Shown here piece by piece: positions 41,458 to 52,800 of a DNA stretch of 64,000 nt. The notes beneath the pieces were generated by a model. That model was not told where the DNA came from and made no database searches. It saw only the letters and a program-made list of their open reading frames with translations. Positions within the stretch are counted from its first letter, which is position 1; every line of letters begins with the position of its first letter. Source of the DNA: Prevotella sp. UBA4268 (GTDB taxonomy: Bacteria > Bacteroidota > Bacteroidia > Bacteroidales > Bacteroidaceae); assembly GCA_002395135.1 (NCBI GenBank), contig DGWC01000009.1, forward strand, positions 6,688 to 70,687, given 5' to 3'. Position numbers and translations under genes: made by a program.

Positions 41458-44400
41458 GTGAATTTAATGTTACGTAAAGTTCTATTAACCTCAGCATTGA
41501 TCTTATTGGGCACCATGGATGCTGTCTATGGTCAGACTGGGAAACTCTTTGATGCAGACAAACAGTTGTCGAGCAGTTTCACGAGTCAGGTGTATCTTGA
41601 CCGTGACGGATTCATTTGGGTGGCCACGCGCAACGGCTTGAACCGCTATGACGGATATCAGTTCTATACCATTAAAAAGGAGAACGAAAACCAGCGCGCC
41701 ATGGCCAGCAATTATGTGAACTGTATGATTCAAGACGGCACCGGTCTTTTCTATCTGGGCATGTATGGTGCCTTGCAGACATACGACGGTAGCAGTTTCC
41801 ACGATGTGGAAGTGCGCGACTTGGATGGAAACGTGGTTCCTTGTTACATGACCTGTTTCTTGCAGCGAAAGAACGGCGACTTGCTCGCTGGCACTTCCGG
41901 TCATGGCCTCTTGAAAATCGTTGACAGAGGGCATGCCGTGCAGCAGAACGGCCCCTTGCGCCAAGTTCATACCGTGCAGGACATGGCTGAAGACCGCCAG
42001 GGACATATTTGGATAGTGACCAAGAGTCTGGGACTGCTGGAATATGACGGAAAGACGGCCAAAAGATATTTCACCGATCCATCCATCGTGGAGACGCTGC
42101 GCAGGATCCGCCTCGACAAAGAAGGCAATATCTATGTGGGCACCTCAAAGAGCGGCGTGTATGTGCGCAGCGCCAAAGGCGGTGAGTTCCGCCATCTTGA
42201 CGTGACGGGCAATAATCACGTGGCGTCGCTCTACTGTTGTCGCGACGGAAAAATGATGATTGGCTTCGACGGAAAGGGCGTGGCCATCTACGACCCCGCA
42301 ACCGGGAAAGTTAGCGATAATCCCTTCTTCAGCCGCGAAGTGGACCTCACCAAGAGCAAGGTATATAGTATGGTGGAGGATTCCAGTGGAAACATCTGGC
42401 TCGGACTGTTGCAAAAAGGTATTTTCATGCAGCCAAGGCGCGTTTCGGGATTCCGCTATCTGGGTTATAAACTGGGTCCCAACAATGTGATTGGCCAGGC
42501 TTGTGTCATCAGTACCCTCATTGACAGCAAGGGATGCTGTTGGGTGGGCACCGACAAAGACGGACTCTATTGCATGGACGAATACCAGCAACTCATCCGT
42601 CATTTCAAGGAAGGTTTCCCGGCATCGGTGATGAGCATTGCCGAAGACAGCGAAGGCCGAATCTGGGTGGGCAGTTGGAACGAAGGATTTGGCTATATTG
42701 ATGCTGCCGGCAACGGTTATCACCAGTATCCGCAATACAAGTCATCTAGCGTTTTTGCCATACAGTCATTCGGGCAGACGCTGTGGATAGCCACGATGGG
42801 ACAAGGATTGCTGAGGATAAACCAGGCGACAGGGCAGTTGAAAGCCTATACAATGGATGCCAAGGCCGTTACCGACAGGAAGGTGAATAGCATTGCCAAC
42901 GACTTCATCTCAAAAATGTCGTTGTCGCCAGACGGGAAAAGAGTCTATCTGGCCACCACCATGGGCGTGTGTTGCCTCGATGTGGAGAGAGAAAGTTGGA
43001 CGAGCGTGTTCGGAGAAAACTGTCTGAACTATGGCGTGCCTGCCCGTATCGTCAAGGAATGCGGCAATATGGTGTGGATAGGCACTAACGATGGTCTTTA
43101 TTGCTATGACAAGTCGAAGAAGAGTCTCCACTTCTACACCATGGAAAAGGGACTTGCCGACAACGGTATCGCTTCCATAGAACAAGACAAGCAGGGCCGA
43201 CTTTGGATAGGCACCGACCACGGTTTGTGCTGCCATGATCCCAAGACAGGACTCATGCAGAGTTATTTCGTGGACAGCGGTTTGCAGTCGAATGAGTTCT
43301 CCGATGGTGCTTCCTGTTACCATCCGCGCGGTGTGATGCTCTTCGGCGGCGTTGGTGGCATCACCTGGTTCCGCCCCGAGAACATCCAGCAAAGCAAGTG
43401 GAATGCCAAGGTGAGCCTTGTGAATTTTATCGTGAACCGTGAACATGTGACCAGCGCATCCAAGTCTGGCGGCTACCAAATCTGTGACACCACGGTGATT
43501 GCAGCCAGCCGTTTCGACTTGTCGCCCCACGACAACACGTTTGCCATCCAGTTCTCCACGCTTACTTATGATGCCCCCGAGCATATCACCTATCTGTATA
43601 GCATCAACGGAGACCCGTTCATTCGCATGCAGCCGGGTACGAATGAAATCACGTTCACCCATCTGTCGCCCGGCACGTATCAATTCAAGGTGAAGGCGCA
43701 GCGCGACAACCAGTTCACCGCAGAGAAGGAATTCACCGTTGTTGTGCACACTCCGTGGTACCGTTCGCTGTGGGCATGGTGTGTCTATTTGTTGGCAATT
43801 GCCTTCGCCGTGTGGAGATACAGGGTGGGACTGCGCCGCAAAGAGCAGAACCGTCTGCGTCTGCAGGAGCATATCCATGCTGAAGAGATGGGCGAGGCCA
43901 AACTGCGCTTCTTCATGAATATCAGTCATGAGATACGCACACCTATGACGCTGATTGTCACACCATTGACATCACTGATCAAAAATGAGACGGATCCCAA
44001 CAGAAAGAACATCTATGAAACCATCAGGCGCAATGCCGAGCGCATACTCAACTTGATTAATCAGATGATGGACCTCAGAAAAATTGACAAGGGACAGATG
44101 CCTATGCACATGGCAGAGACCGATCTGGTGGCTTTCGTTAAGGAGATACACGATCTTTTCGAGCATCAGGCCAAGTCGAAGCAAATAGAAATGGTGTATG
44201 AACACGATGCCGACACGTTGCCCGTATGGATTGACCGTCGCAATTTCGACAAGGTGATTGTGAATATCTTGTCGAATGCATTCAAGTTCACGCCTACTGG
44301 AGGGCGGATCAACATACGTGTCACTCACGATGACCAGCATGCCTCGATTGCCGTGAGCGACAATGGGGAGAAGATTCCTGAGGATAAGATAGGAAGAATA

Positions 44401-45465
44401 TTTGAGCGTTTCTATCAGACACCCTCTGCCGTGAACGACCGAAACGTGGGTACCGGCATCGGCCTTGACCTGACACGCTCGCTGGTGGAACTGCATCATG
44501 GAACCATTGAGGTGCATAACTTGGAACAAGGATGCGAATTTACCGTCACCATTCCTATGGGCAACAGCCATCTCACAGAGGAAGAGATGCTGGTTGACAA
44601 AGAAGCAGAGGTCGACGCATTGCAGAATGACGACATGAGCATGCTGGAAGAGGAGGGCGAAGACGTGCCAGTAGTCATTCAGCAACCAGCGGGAAAGAAA
44701 CCTATTATCGTTGTCGCTGAAGATGATGACGAGATCAGGAACTATCTCGACACCGAACTGAGCAAGGACTACGAGGTGAAAACATGCGTCAACGGCCGCG
44801 AGGCATTCACCGAGACCTTGCGCCTGTTGCCCGCGCTGGTGCTCAGCGATGTGATGATGCCCGAGATGGACGGCAACAAGTTGTGTGCCAAGATTAAGTC
44901 AAATCCCAGCACGAACCACATCCCCGTAATACTGCTGACTGCCAAGAGCCGCGATGAAGACAAACTGGAAGGTCTGGAAACAGGAGCAGATGCCTATGTG
45001 GTGAAACCTTTCAACATGGACATCCTGCGGCGCAAGATTGTCAATATCCTGAATTCCTACCGTCTCCTCCAACTGAAATTCGGCCGCAACGATGCGCTTG
45101 AGGAGCAGGTTGACAAAGTACAGGTGGTTTCGCCCGACGAGCGACTGCTGAAACGCGTGATGACGGTTATCAACCAGCATCTCGACGACTCCGATCTCAG
45201 TGTTGACATGATTGCCGATCAGGTGGGCATTAGCCGTGTGCACCTCCACCGGAAGATGAAGGAACTGACGGGACAGACACCTCATGACTTCATCAGAAAC
45301 CTGCGACTAAAGCAGGCTGCCAACCTGCTTGCCAACCGGGGCATGAGTGTCACCGAGGTGATGTATGCCTGCGGTTTCTCCAGTTCAGCCTCATTCTCCA
45401 CGGTGTTTAAGAAATTTTATGGCATGTCACCGCGTGATTATATGAAGGAACATCAGGAGCGTTAA
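41458..45465 (+). CDS. hybrid two-component system regulator (HTCS) of the xylan locus
   Basis: 1,335-aa one-protein signalling system. After a signal sequence come about 14 beta-propeller blades (Reg_prop repeats such as DGFIWVATRNGLNRYDG, GRLWIGTDHGLCC), a Y_Y_Y domain, and one membrane helix near residue 771. In the cytoplasm follow HisKA (His824 in NISHEIRTPMT), HATPase (NILSNAFKF, GTGIGL), a receiver domain (Asp1131 in LSDVMMPEMDG) and a C-terminal AraC-type DNA-binding domain. The periplasmic sensor binds glycan fragments, here probably xylo-oligosaccharides. GTG 41458 is used; ATG 41467 is an equal alternative. It is divergent from xusA, as in characterised xylan loci. Confidence 0.95.
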   Translation: MNLMLRKVLLTSALILLGTMDAVYGQTGKLFDADKQLSSSFTSQVYLDRDGFIWVATRNGLNRYDGYQFYTIKKENENQRAMASNYVNCMIQDGTGLFYLGMYGALQTYDGSSFHDVEVRDLDGNVVPCYMTCFLQRKNGDLLAGTSGHGLLKIVDRGHAVQQNGPLRQVHTVQDMAEDRQGHIWIVTKSLGLLEYDGKTAKRYFTDPSIVETLRRIRLDKEGNIYVGTSKSGVYVRSAKGGEFRHLDVTGNNHVASLYCCRDGKMMIGFDGKGVAIYDPATGKVSDNPFFSREVDLTKSKVYSMVEDSSGNIWLGLLQKGIFMQPRRVSGFRYLGYKLGPNNVIGQACVISTLIDSKGCCWVGTDKDGLYCMDEYQQLIRHFKEGFPASVMSIAEDSEGRIWVGSWNEGFGYIDAAGNGYHQYPQYKSSSVFAIQSFGQTLWIATMGQGLLRINQATGQLKAYTMDAKAVTDRKVNSIANDFISKMSLSPDGKRVYLATTMGVCCLDVERESWTSVFGENCLNYGVPARIVKECGNMVWIGTNDGLYCYDKSKKSLHFYTMEKGLADNGIASIEQDKQGRLWIGTDHGLCCHDPKTGLMQSYFVDSGLQSNEFSDGASCYHPRGVMLFGGVGGITWFRPENIQQSKWNAKVSLVNFIVNREHVTSASKSGGYQICDTTVIAASRFDLSPHDNTFAIQFSTLTYDAPEHITYLYSINGDPFIRMQPGTNEITFTHLSPGTYQFKVKAQRDNQFTAEKEFTVVVHTPWYRSLWAWCVYLLAIAFAVWRYRVGLRRKEQNRLRLQEHIHAEEMGEAKLRFFMNISHEIRTPMTLIVTPLTSLIKNETDPNRKNIYETIRRNAERILNLINQMMDLRKIDKGQMPMHMAETDLVAFVKEIHDLFEHQAKSKQIEMVYEHDADTLPVWIDRRNFDKVIVNILSNAFKFTPTGGRINIRVTHDDQHASIAVSDNGEKIPEDKIGRIFERFYQTPSAVNDRNVGTGIGLDLTRSLVELHHGTIEVHNLEQGCEFTVTIPMGNSHLTEEEMLVDKEAEVDALQNDDMSMLEEEGEDVPVVIQQPAGKKPIIVVAEDDDEIRNYLDTELSKDYEVKTCVNGREAFTETLRLLPALVLSDVMMPEMDGNKLCAKIKSNPSTNHIPVILLTAKSRDEDKLEGLETGADAYVVKPFNMDILRRKIVNILNSYRLLQLKFGRNDALEEQVDKVQVVSPDERLLKRVMTVINQHLDDSDLSVDMIADQVGISRVHLHRKMKELTGQTPHDFIRNLRLKQAANLLANRGMSVTEVMYACGFSSSASFSTVFKKFYGMSPRDYMKEHQER

Positions 45466-45489
45466 CGCGGTTTTGGGGCTGCTATATGA

Positions 45490-45526
45490 AGAATGCCGTT
45501 TGCACGTGTTGTGCAAACGGCATTCT
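45490..45526 (+). terminator. rho-independent terminator of the HTCS gene
   Basis: Perfect 16-bp stem (AGAATGCCGTTTGCAC), 5-nt loop, then TTTGTTTT on the plus strand. Strong hairpin 24 bp after the stop codon. Confidence 0.85.
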
Positions 45527-45606
45527 TTTGTTTTGGATTGCAGTCGGCAAGCATTCCGTCAATGCGTGGCGGGCAATGCTTGCCCAGCCTTTGCGGGCGC
45601 GAAATG

Positions 45607-48189
45607 TTATTTCACATTCTCACGCTTGTCGCGTATTTTCTTGATGCGGAGCAGCAGGTCCTCGTAGTGCAGATAGTTGATTGAGTTCTTTGCACTCAGG
45701 TCTTTCTGCTTTTTCACATATTCCTCAATCTTGTTCAGATGCTGCAAGGCATAGAGAATGGCATCGCTGTTCTGCGGAGTGGCGCTGTTCTGGCGACCCA
45801 AAGCCGCTGCAATGCTGTTTGCCACCTGCGAAGAGGATGTCTGAGCAGGCTGCGGATTCAATATGCCATCCATTCTGTCCACGTATGTACGCTCCAGTTG
45901 GCGACGGAAACTGTTGGCTTTTTCGTCTTTGTTGTTGATGGGCTTCCATACAGACGCGAACACGTCGTTGAGGTATTCCTCAAGTGGATAGATGCCGGAA
46001 TTGTATTCGTTGGTGAGGAGCGTCGGTGCCAGTTCATACGAAATGGTGGTTGTGGCCCTGCTCAGCATCTCCGACTCTGGGTCAATACCCAGTTTGTCAA
46101 CAATGCTTTGCGGGTAGAGCCAAGTCTGCGGCTCCATGACATTGCGTCCCATCCATTCGATGGCTTCCTTCTGAATGGCTTTCGGCACATACTCATAGGG
46201 CTTCATGCCGGGGATGGTGTTGTGGTATTTGCCGTAGATGTTGCGCTGCACGTGGCCGCAATAGCGCTGGAACTGCGCTCTCACCGACTTGTGCATTTCG
46301 TCGAGGTCGTCATATTGTCCGTCGGGCTGTGCCGTCCAAGCCTCCAGGTTTTCCATCACGCGCTTCAGGTTCTTGATGCCGTAATCGCTGGCTTTCATGT
46401 TGTTGTCGCCAATGCTTTCAGTCTGGCTGCGCGGGTCGGAACCACGTCCCTCGTCACCGCAGTAGGCCACGTGCGGGTTGTTTTTCAGCATTTCTGTCAC
46501 TTGCTTTCTCAGAGCATCTTTCTCCTTATACGGATCTTTGAACTCCGGACGATACTGATAGCCCCATTTGATGGCCCATTTATCGTAGTCGTTGATACGT
46601 GGGAAGAGTCCTTTTTCACCAATCTTGTCTTCTGGCTGTGCCACGTAGTTGAAGCGAGCATAGTCCATGATAGAGTAGGTGTGCCCATGAGCCTCCACCC
46701 ACTTCTTGTCGCGCAGTTTCTCAACGGGGGTGAAATGGCTGGAAATCATGTTATGGCGAAGTCCCAGCGTATGTCCCACCTCGTGGCTGCTGACAAAGCG
46801 GATGAGTTGTCCCATCAGTTTGTCGTCGAGGTTCATCTTCTGAGCGCGCTTGTCGAGCGGTCCGCATTGGGTGATATACCATTTGCGCACCAGGTTCATC
46901 ACATTGTGATACCAGCAAACGTGGGCTTCGATGATTTCTCCTGAGCGGGGATCCACGATGTGCGGGCCATAGGCATTCTCTGTCTCACTCGGCAGATAGC
47001 GGATGAAACTATAGCGTGCATCGTCGGGGCTGATGCTTCCGTCGGCAGGAACTTCCTTGGCAACGATGGCATTCTTGAATCCGGCAGCCTCGAATGCCAC
47101 ATTCCAGTCGTTGACACCGGCAATCAGATAAGGCACCCACTTCTTCGGTGTGGCCGGGTCGATATAATACACAATCTGTTTCTTGGGCTCCACCAGTTTG
47201 CCAGCGGCGTAAGCCTTCGGGTCTTTGGGCTCCAGGCGGTAGCGGGCAGCGATGTTATACTTCTTTGAAGGATTAGAGTCGGTGAACTTGGTGATGCGGT
47301 CAACGAAGTAGCCGACGCGCTCGTCTTCGAATCTCGGCTGCATGGGCGTTTCCGGAAGCAGCACAATGCTGGTGTTCAGGCTCAATGTGATGAAGCCCGT
47401 GCGGCTGGCCGGTGTGGAAGAACCACCCAGGCGCACGCCTCCAGCAGCGGCACCGCCTCCGCCTCCGGCAGAATATGTGCGCAGTGTGCTTACCTCCAAG
47501 TTGATGGGATAGGTCTTAATGGTGTCAATGAAGGTGCGGTCGGCCATGATGCCGCCAAGGCCCAGACCGCTCTTGCTGCTGTTGGCAAAACTGGTGACGC
47601 CGTTGTCTTGCAGGAAAAGGTTGGTCACGTCAATGAGGCGGGCACCTGTTTCCTTGTTCTTGCCGATGACGTCAAACTTCATCACGATAGGGTCTACGGT
47701 TGAAATGTCAACCAGTCGGCTCATGTCTTCGCTGGGGTCGGCCACCTGTGTCTTTACAAATGTGCGCATGAAGACGGTGCTTGTGTCGCGCTCTTCCAGA
47801 TAGAATGCAGAATGGCTGACTTCCTCACCGGGCAGTTTGGCAAATCCTTGCGGCACGTTCACGTAGCGTGCTACGGCAAGGAACATGCGGCCAAAGAGGT
47901 TCTCGGGTACTTCGAAGTACCATTTCTTTTCAATATGGCGCACGGTGAAGACACCTTCTTGCACGGAACCGCCCTTCTTGATTAGTTCCTCATAGGCATT
48001 GCCTTTCTTCTTGGCTTCTGGTTTCGTTCCGGGGCCACCAGGCTTCATGCCGTGTCCTTGTTGGTTAACGGAGTCTTTCTTTGTTACAGTCGTATCATCG
48101 GGAACGACCAACGATTGCCGGGAGAGCGCATAACAATGTCCCCCCTGCAACATAAGCATTGCTATGACAGCGAGTGCAAAATGTTTCAT
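45607..48189 (-). CDS. zinc-dependent metalloprotease (DUF5117/DUF4953 family)
   Basis: Secreted 860-aa protein, signal peptide ending GGHCYA. It has a glycine/proline/lysine-rich segment (about 45-65), then DUF5117-type beta-rich region, and the metzincin zinc motif HEVGHTLGLRH (His469, Glu470, His473, His479). A conserved YSIMDYARFNYVAQPED follows, serving as the Met-turn region (SIMDYA). Bacteroidota homologues are annotated as zinc-dependent metalloproteases with no known substrate. It is downstream of the ECF-controlled SusCD pair but beyond a terminator, so co-regulation is uncertain. Confidence 0.88.
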   Translation of the reverse strand: MKHFALAVIAMLMLQGGHCYALSRQSLVVPDDTTVTKKDSVNQQGHGMKPGGPGTKPEAKKKGNAYEELIKKGGSVQEGVFTVRHIEKKWYFEVPENLFGRMFLAVARYVNVPQGFAKLPGEEVSHSAFYLEERDTSTVFMRTFVKTQVADPSEDMSRLVDISTVDPIVMKFDVIGKNKETGARLIDVTNLFLQDNGVTSFANSSKSGLGLGGIMADRTFIDTIKTYPINLEVSTLRTYSAGGGGGAAAGGVRLGGSSTPASRTGFITLSLNTSIVLLPETPMQPRFEDERVGYFVDRITKFTDSNPSKKYNIAARYRLEPKDPKAYAAGKLVEPKKQIVYYIDPATPKKWVPYLIAGVNDWNVAFEAAGFKNAIVAKEVPADGSISPDDARYSFIRYLPSETENAYGPHIVDPRSGEIIEAHVCWYHNVMNLVRKWYITQCGPLDKRAQKMNLDDKLMGQLIRFVSSHEVGHTLGLRHNMISSHFTPVEKLRDKKWVEAHGHTYSIMDYARFNYVAQPEDKIGEKGLFPRINDYDKWAIKWGYQYRPEFKDPYKEKDALRKQVTEMLKNNPHVAYCGDEGRGSDPRSQTESIGDNNMKASDYGIKNLKRVMENLEAWTAQPDGQYDDLDEMHKSVRAQFQRYCGHVQRNIYGKYHNTIPGMKPYEYVPKAIQKEAIEWMGRNVMEPQTWLYPQSIVDKLGIDPESEMLSRATTTISYELAPTLLTNEYNSGIYPLEEYLNDVFASVWKPINNKDEKANSFRRQLERTYVDRMDGILNPQPAQTSSSQVANSIAAALGRQNSATPQNSDAILYALQHLNKIEEYVKKQKDLSAKNSINYLHYEDLLLRIKKIRDKRENVK

Positions 48190-48320
48190 AATGAGTTGTT
48201 AGGTTTTTAGATATAATTATTTCTATTATTTTTATTGACGTAAACAGGCGCTTCTTGTATAACAGACTTAATTTTTTTTTGCATTCATTGTGTTTTCTTG
48301 ATGGCATTTGTCCAGAAAAA

Positions 48321-48363
48321 AACCACTATCTGCATGCTTCATCAGCCATGCCAGATAGTGGTT
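48321..48363 (-). terminator. terminator of the sigma/FecR/SusCD operon
   Basis: A 12-bp perfect stem AACCACTATCTG/CAGATAGTGGTT with a 19-nt loop, followed on the minus strand by TTTTTTTC. It lies 63 bp after the SusD gene and separates it from the metalloprotease. Confidence 0.8.
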
Positions 48364-48426
48364 CTGTTAAAATGTATGTGTGTTATTCATCAGGGATTAT
48401 CGTTTCATTATGCGTAGCGCCACATG

Positions 48427-49866
48427 CTATTCATCCGTGTTGAGGGTGAGATTCGGGTTCTTCTCGCGTGCAGATTTCGGGAATGGAATGATGTAGAGGC
48501 GAGAGTTGGGATTCAGCGTATAGGTTTGCTGAGGCACATCCTTGTTGAGCACGGGGAATGTGCGCGTAATGGTTTTGGCATATTCGCTTTCGGTATTGAA
48601 ACGCTTCAGGTCCCAGAAACGGTGGAATCCGAAGAGCAGTTCCTTGCGGCGCTCGGTGATAATCAGTTTCACCATGTCGGTCTGGCTGCTGGGTGCTGTC
48701 TCGGCTGTATAGCCTTTTATGCGCTTTGCACGCAGGTCGTTCACATATTGCATGGCAGCCGTGTTGTTGCCCAGCCGTGCATTGGCCTCTGCTGCTATCA
48801 GATAAACCTCAGCCGTGCGGAGGCCTACTGTGGCATAGTAGAACCTGTTGAGCGTTGCCGTGGTTTGCCAGATGGAAGCCCCCGAACCGTAGTCATAATA
48901 GTAGGCATAGGATGATTTGTCAGACTGCACAAAGAAGAGCGCATATCGCTGGTCGTTCACCTGGTCAAACATATTGGTCAGTTCCGGACTGATCTGGCCG
49001 TAGTTATAGGCAATCGAACCGGTGAATCCCACCGATGAAGAAGTGGCATCGAGCACTTCCGGATTGCCGCTCTTGCCGCCCGTATAGCGGTAGTCGGTAT
49101 TGCTTGTCACCTTGGAAATTGTGGTGTAGTCAACCAGTTGGTTGTTCAGTGCCAGACTCTTTTCAGCCGCATCCTTGGCATCTTGCCAGTCGCGATGGAA
49201 GAGGCACACCAGTGCTTTCAGGCCATATCCGTAAGCCAGCGAAGGATGTCCAAGGTTGAGAGGCTTCTCCTGCAGGTAGGGCAGGGCCTCGTCAATCTCT
49301 TTCATGATAAACCTGTATGCCTCTTCAACAGTGGATTTCGTCGGTGTGGCTTCCAAATCATATTTATCCATAATCACAATACCGCCGTCGCTCTGTGCTG
49401 TTGCCGGATTGTAAGCCTTGGCATAGTTGTTCAATACCACAAAGTGTTCCCATGCGCGGAGCAGTCTGGCCTCTGCTTTGCCCAGTTTCTTGATGCTCTC
49501 GTCGCCGATGCTGTTGTCTATATTGTCAATCACGATGTTGTATCGCAGAATGTACATGTATGCATTCTCATAGAGATTGTTCTGGGCCAACTCCTTCCTG
49601 TCAGCCTTTTCGTTGAATGTGAAGTTGATGCCGTCGAAGGTTGTGTTCTCGTTTCCGATGATGTTGCCTTCGCGTGCATAGGAATCGTCAGTGAGCAACG
49701 CATAACTGGTAGGCCAGTAGGTGCGGTTGGGGAACACCACCAGTTCGTAGTAAGTGTATGCAGAGTCTACGGTGATGGCTCCTTTCGGCGTGATGTCTAT
49801 ATAGTCATCGCATGCAGCAAACATGACTGCACATGTGAGCAATATGGAATATAATAGTTTTCGCAT
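48427..49866 (-). CDS. SusD/RagB family lipoprotein
   Basis: 479-aa surface lipoprotein (lipobox MFAAC), short for the family. It keeps the SusD signature near the C-terminus (VNDLRAKRIKGY, TERRKELLFGFHRFWDLKRF) and the TPR-like middle. It pairs with the STN-type SusC gene 27 bp upstream. Being under ECF/FecR control rather than HTCS control, this pair is more likely to take up host-type glycans or peptides than plant polysaccharide; the ligand is unknown. Confidence 0.9.
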   Translation of the reverse strand: MRKLLYSILLTCAVMFAACDDYIDITPKGAITVDSAYTYYELVVFPNRTYWPTSYALLTDDSYAREGNIIGNENTTFDGINFTFNEKADRKELAQNNLYENAYMYILRYNIVIDNIDNSIGDESIKKLGKAEARLLRAWEHFVVLNNYAKAYNPATAQSDGGIVIMDKYDLEATPTKSTVEEAYRFIMKEIDEALPYLQEKPLNLGHPSLAYGYGLKALVCLFHRDWQDAKDAAEKSLALNNQLVDYTTISKVTSNTDYRYTGGKSGNPEVLDATSSSVGFTGSIAYNYGQISPELTNMFDQVNDQRYALFFVQSDKSSYAYYYDYGSGASIWQTTATLNRFYYATVGLRTAEVYLIAAEANARLGNNTAAMQYVNDLRAKRIKGYTAETAPSSQTDMVKLIITERRKELLFGFHRFWDLKRFNTESEYAKTITRTFPVLNKDVPQQTYTLNPNSRLYIIPFPKSAREKNPNLTLNTDE

Positions 49867-49893
49867 GATGTAAATATTATTATTGTTGTTGAG

Positions 49894-52800
49894 TTAGAAA
49901 CTTGTTGAAAAACCGATAGAGAAAGTGCGCGGCTGGATAACCGACCGTGTACCAGTGTTCAGTCCATAGGCTTCGGGGTCAATGTCGTTGCCTGCTTTGC
50001 TCCAATAGAAGAGGTTGTTCACTTGGAAAGTAATCTTTGCCGAGTTGATTCTGATCTTGTCACAGATAGTTTTTCCTAAGTTGTAGGCCAGGTTGATGCT
50101 GCGCAGTTTGAAATAGTCGGCATCTTTAATCTGCTGGTCGTTGTATCGCCACCATTCATTGAAATCGCCGGCATACTGACGGGCTGTGTTGTCCATATCC
50201 AGATAGAGGCGCACGCCATCGCTGTTTGAGGCAGTCCATCTGTCGAGAATGTGTGTGCTACGCATGGTGTAGCCGCCTTCCGAGAGGTCTGCCACGTCAA
50301 GGCGCAGTTTGTTTCCGCCAGCGTAGACGAATAGCGTGTTCAGTTCGAAGTCCTTATACCGCAGGTTCAGACTGAGCGAACCGTTATATTTAGGTGTCAC
50401 GGACCCCATGTTCACCAGTGCATCAGTGCCCTTGAGAGTGGACGCATGGCGCACACTGGTCACGTTTCCATTGGCATCAAACTCGGCCATCTCTTTGCCG
50501 TCGGCATCCAGAATGACAGGATATCCGTTGACCACGCGGCTCAGGCGATAAGCCCAAAGCGTGTTATAACTGGTGCCCTTCTTGAAATAGTTTGTGGGAG
50601 AAGTGATATAGTTGCTGGCAATCCATGTGGGATCTTCATCCACGGCCATCACCTTGTTGTTGTTGATGGCATGAATCAAGGTTGCCGAGAGGTTCCAGTC
50701 TTTTGTGTTCACGATGGTTCCCGTCAGCGTAAACTCGATACCGCGGTTGCGTATTTCGCCGTTGTTGACCACGCGACTGGTGGCACCCAGTGTGGAATCC
50801 ATGAATCGGCGCACGAGCAAATCGCTGCCATAGCGGTTGTAATACTCCACGCTACCCGAAATGCGATTGTTCAGGATGCGGAAATCCAGACCGATATTGG
50901 TGGTTGTTGTCTTTTCCCAGCGCAGTTTGGGGTTGGGCAGATCGTCGTTGTCATAGTCGAGATAGGTGAATCCGATGGGCTGCAAAGATGTGGAAATGGT
51001 CTTATACTTGGCCACGAAATAGGTGGTGCTGCTCTGATCCACGTTACCATTGATACCGTAGGTGGCACGTAATTTCAGATAGTCTACCCAAGAAACGTTT
51101 TCCATGAACTTCTCGCCAGTGATGTTCCATCCTGCACCGATTGACCAGAGCGGATGCTTCTGCTCCTTTGTGTCAAGTCCGAAGAGGTCTGCCTCGTCCC
51201 AGCGCACACTGCCGGTGAGGTTGTATTTGTATTTATATGAATAGGAAGCATTGGCGTAGAACGATGCATAGCGGTGGAAAATGTCAGTTTTTGTGGGAGT
51301 AGGACCGCCCACTTTCACGGTGGTGCCGTGCAGCATGCTGTCGAATCCGGTGGTGTTCCATGTCTCCCAGTCAGAGCGTTGTCCGGTCAGTGACTGTGGA
51401 TTGAAGCCATAGATGAGTTGTTCCACTGACATGGGAATGCGGTTTTGGCGGAATTCCAGACCCGTGATGGCATTTACGGCATGGCCGCCATTGAATACCT
51501 TGTCGAAATTCAGTTGGTTTCGGAATGTGTAACGCTTAGATGAAGCCGCATACTGATAATAGCGTGCGCCGTCGGGAAGTTGCGATACGCCGTTGGCATC
51601 GATAAGTGAATTGTGGGCCATACGCATGGCATAACTGTCTTTGGTGCTCATCAGTTCGCGCTTGTTGTCGGCCCATTCATACTGGTACATCAGGTTATAG
51701 CGGAACATTTTGAGGAAGCGAACCTCTGCATTCATGAAAGGACGTATGCGCAGACCGCGTGTGCTGCCGATGTTTTCGTGGAGCGCATCTATGGCATTGA
51801 ATGTAAAAGGCATGAAGAGAGGGTTGTCAATGTAGTTCGCAATGTTGGTGCCATTCGTGGCGCTGCCCACATAGCCGCCCATGTTCACATAGGGCTGATA
51901 CACCTTGTTGCCGCTGGCATCATAGATGGTTGTGAACGGTTCCTGCGAATTCTGGTCCAGACTGAGGTCGGCGGCCTGGCTCTTTGTGATGCGAGTGTCT
52001 ACACCAGCCCTGAAAGTGAGCCATTTCTTAATCTTGAAATTGGCCTTGTAATAGATGGAGAAAGCATGTCCCTTGTCAGAAACCATGCGGTTGTTGTCGT
52101 GCTCATAGTTGAACGACACGTAGTTGTCGCTCTTGGTTGAGCGGCTGTTCAGTGCCACGTTGTAGCGCTGTGTAACGGCTGTGCGCCATGCGTTTTCGCG
52201 GAATTGCTCATAGAAATTATTGCCGCGCCACTGGGCAAGCGTGCTTGCCACTTCGCTGTCAGAGAGTTTTTCTTCTTTCTGGTCGCGGTAGAGTTGATAG
52301 AGCGGACTGTAGTAGTTGGTGCCTAAACCGCTGAAGAATGTGGCTTCGCCGCCTGCATTGGCCACACGGGCCTTGTACATTTCCGTCTGGAAGTCAATAT
52401 AGTCGTTGGTATTGGCATAGTGCATGCTCTTGAACGACGGCTTCGTGCTGATATACCAGTCGGCATTCACGTCAACCTTCACACCTGCTTCCTTGGCTTG
52501 CTTGGTGGTAACCACAATCACGCCGTTGGCAGCCAGTGCACCGTAGATAGAGGCTGCTGCCGCATCTTTCAGCACTGTGACCGATTCCACATTATAGGGG
52601 TTGATCTCATCGAGTGTCAGATTGGTGGCCATCTCGTCGACAACAATCAGCGGCTGCGTTCCTACATTGTTCGAGAACGTGCCCACACCACGAAGGATAG
52701 GACTGTTTTCACCCGTGTTGGGATTGATTTCCATTCTGAGACCGGCCACTTGCCCTTCCAGTGCCGATTTGATGTCTTTGTGCATCTGCTGAGTGAGTTT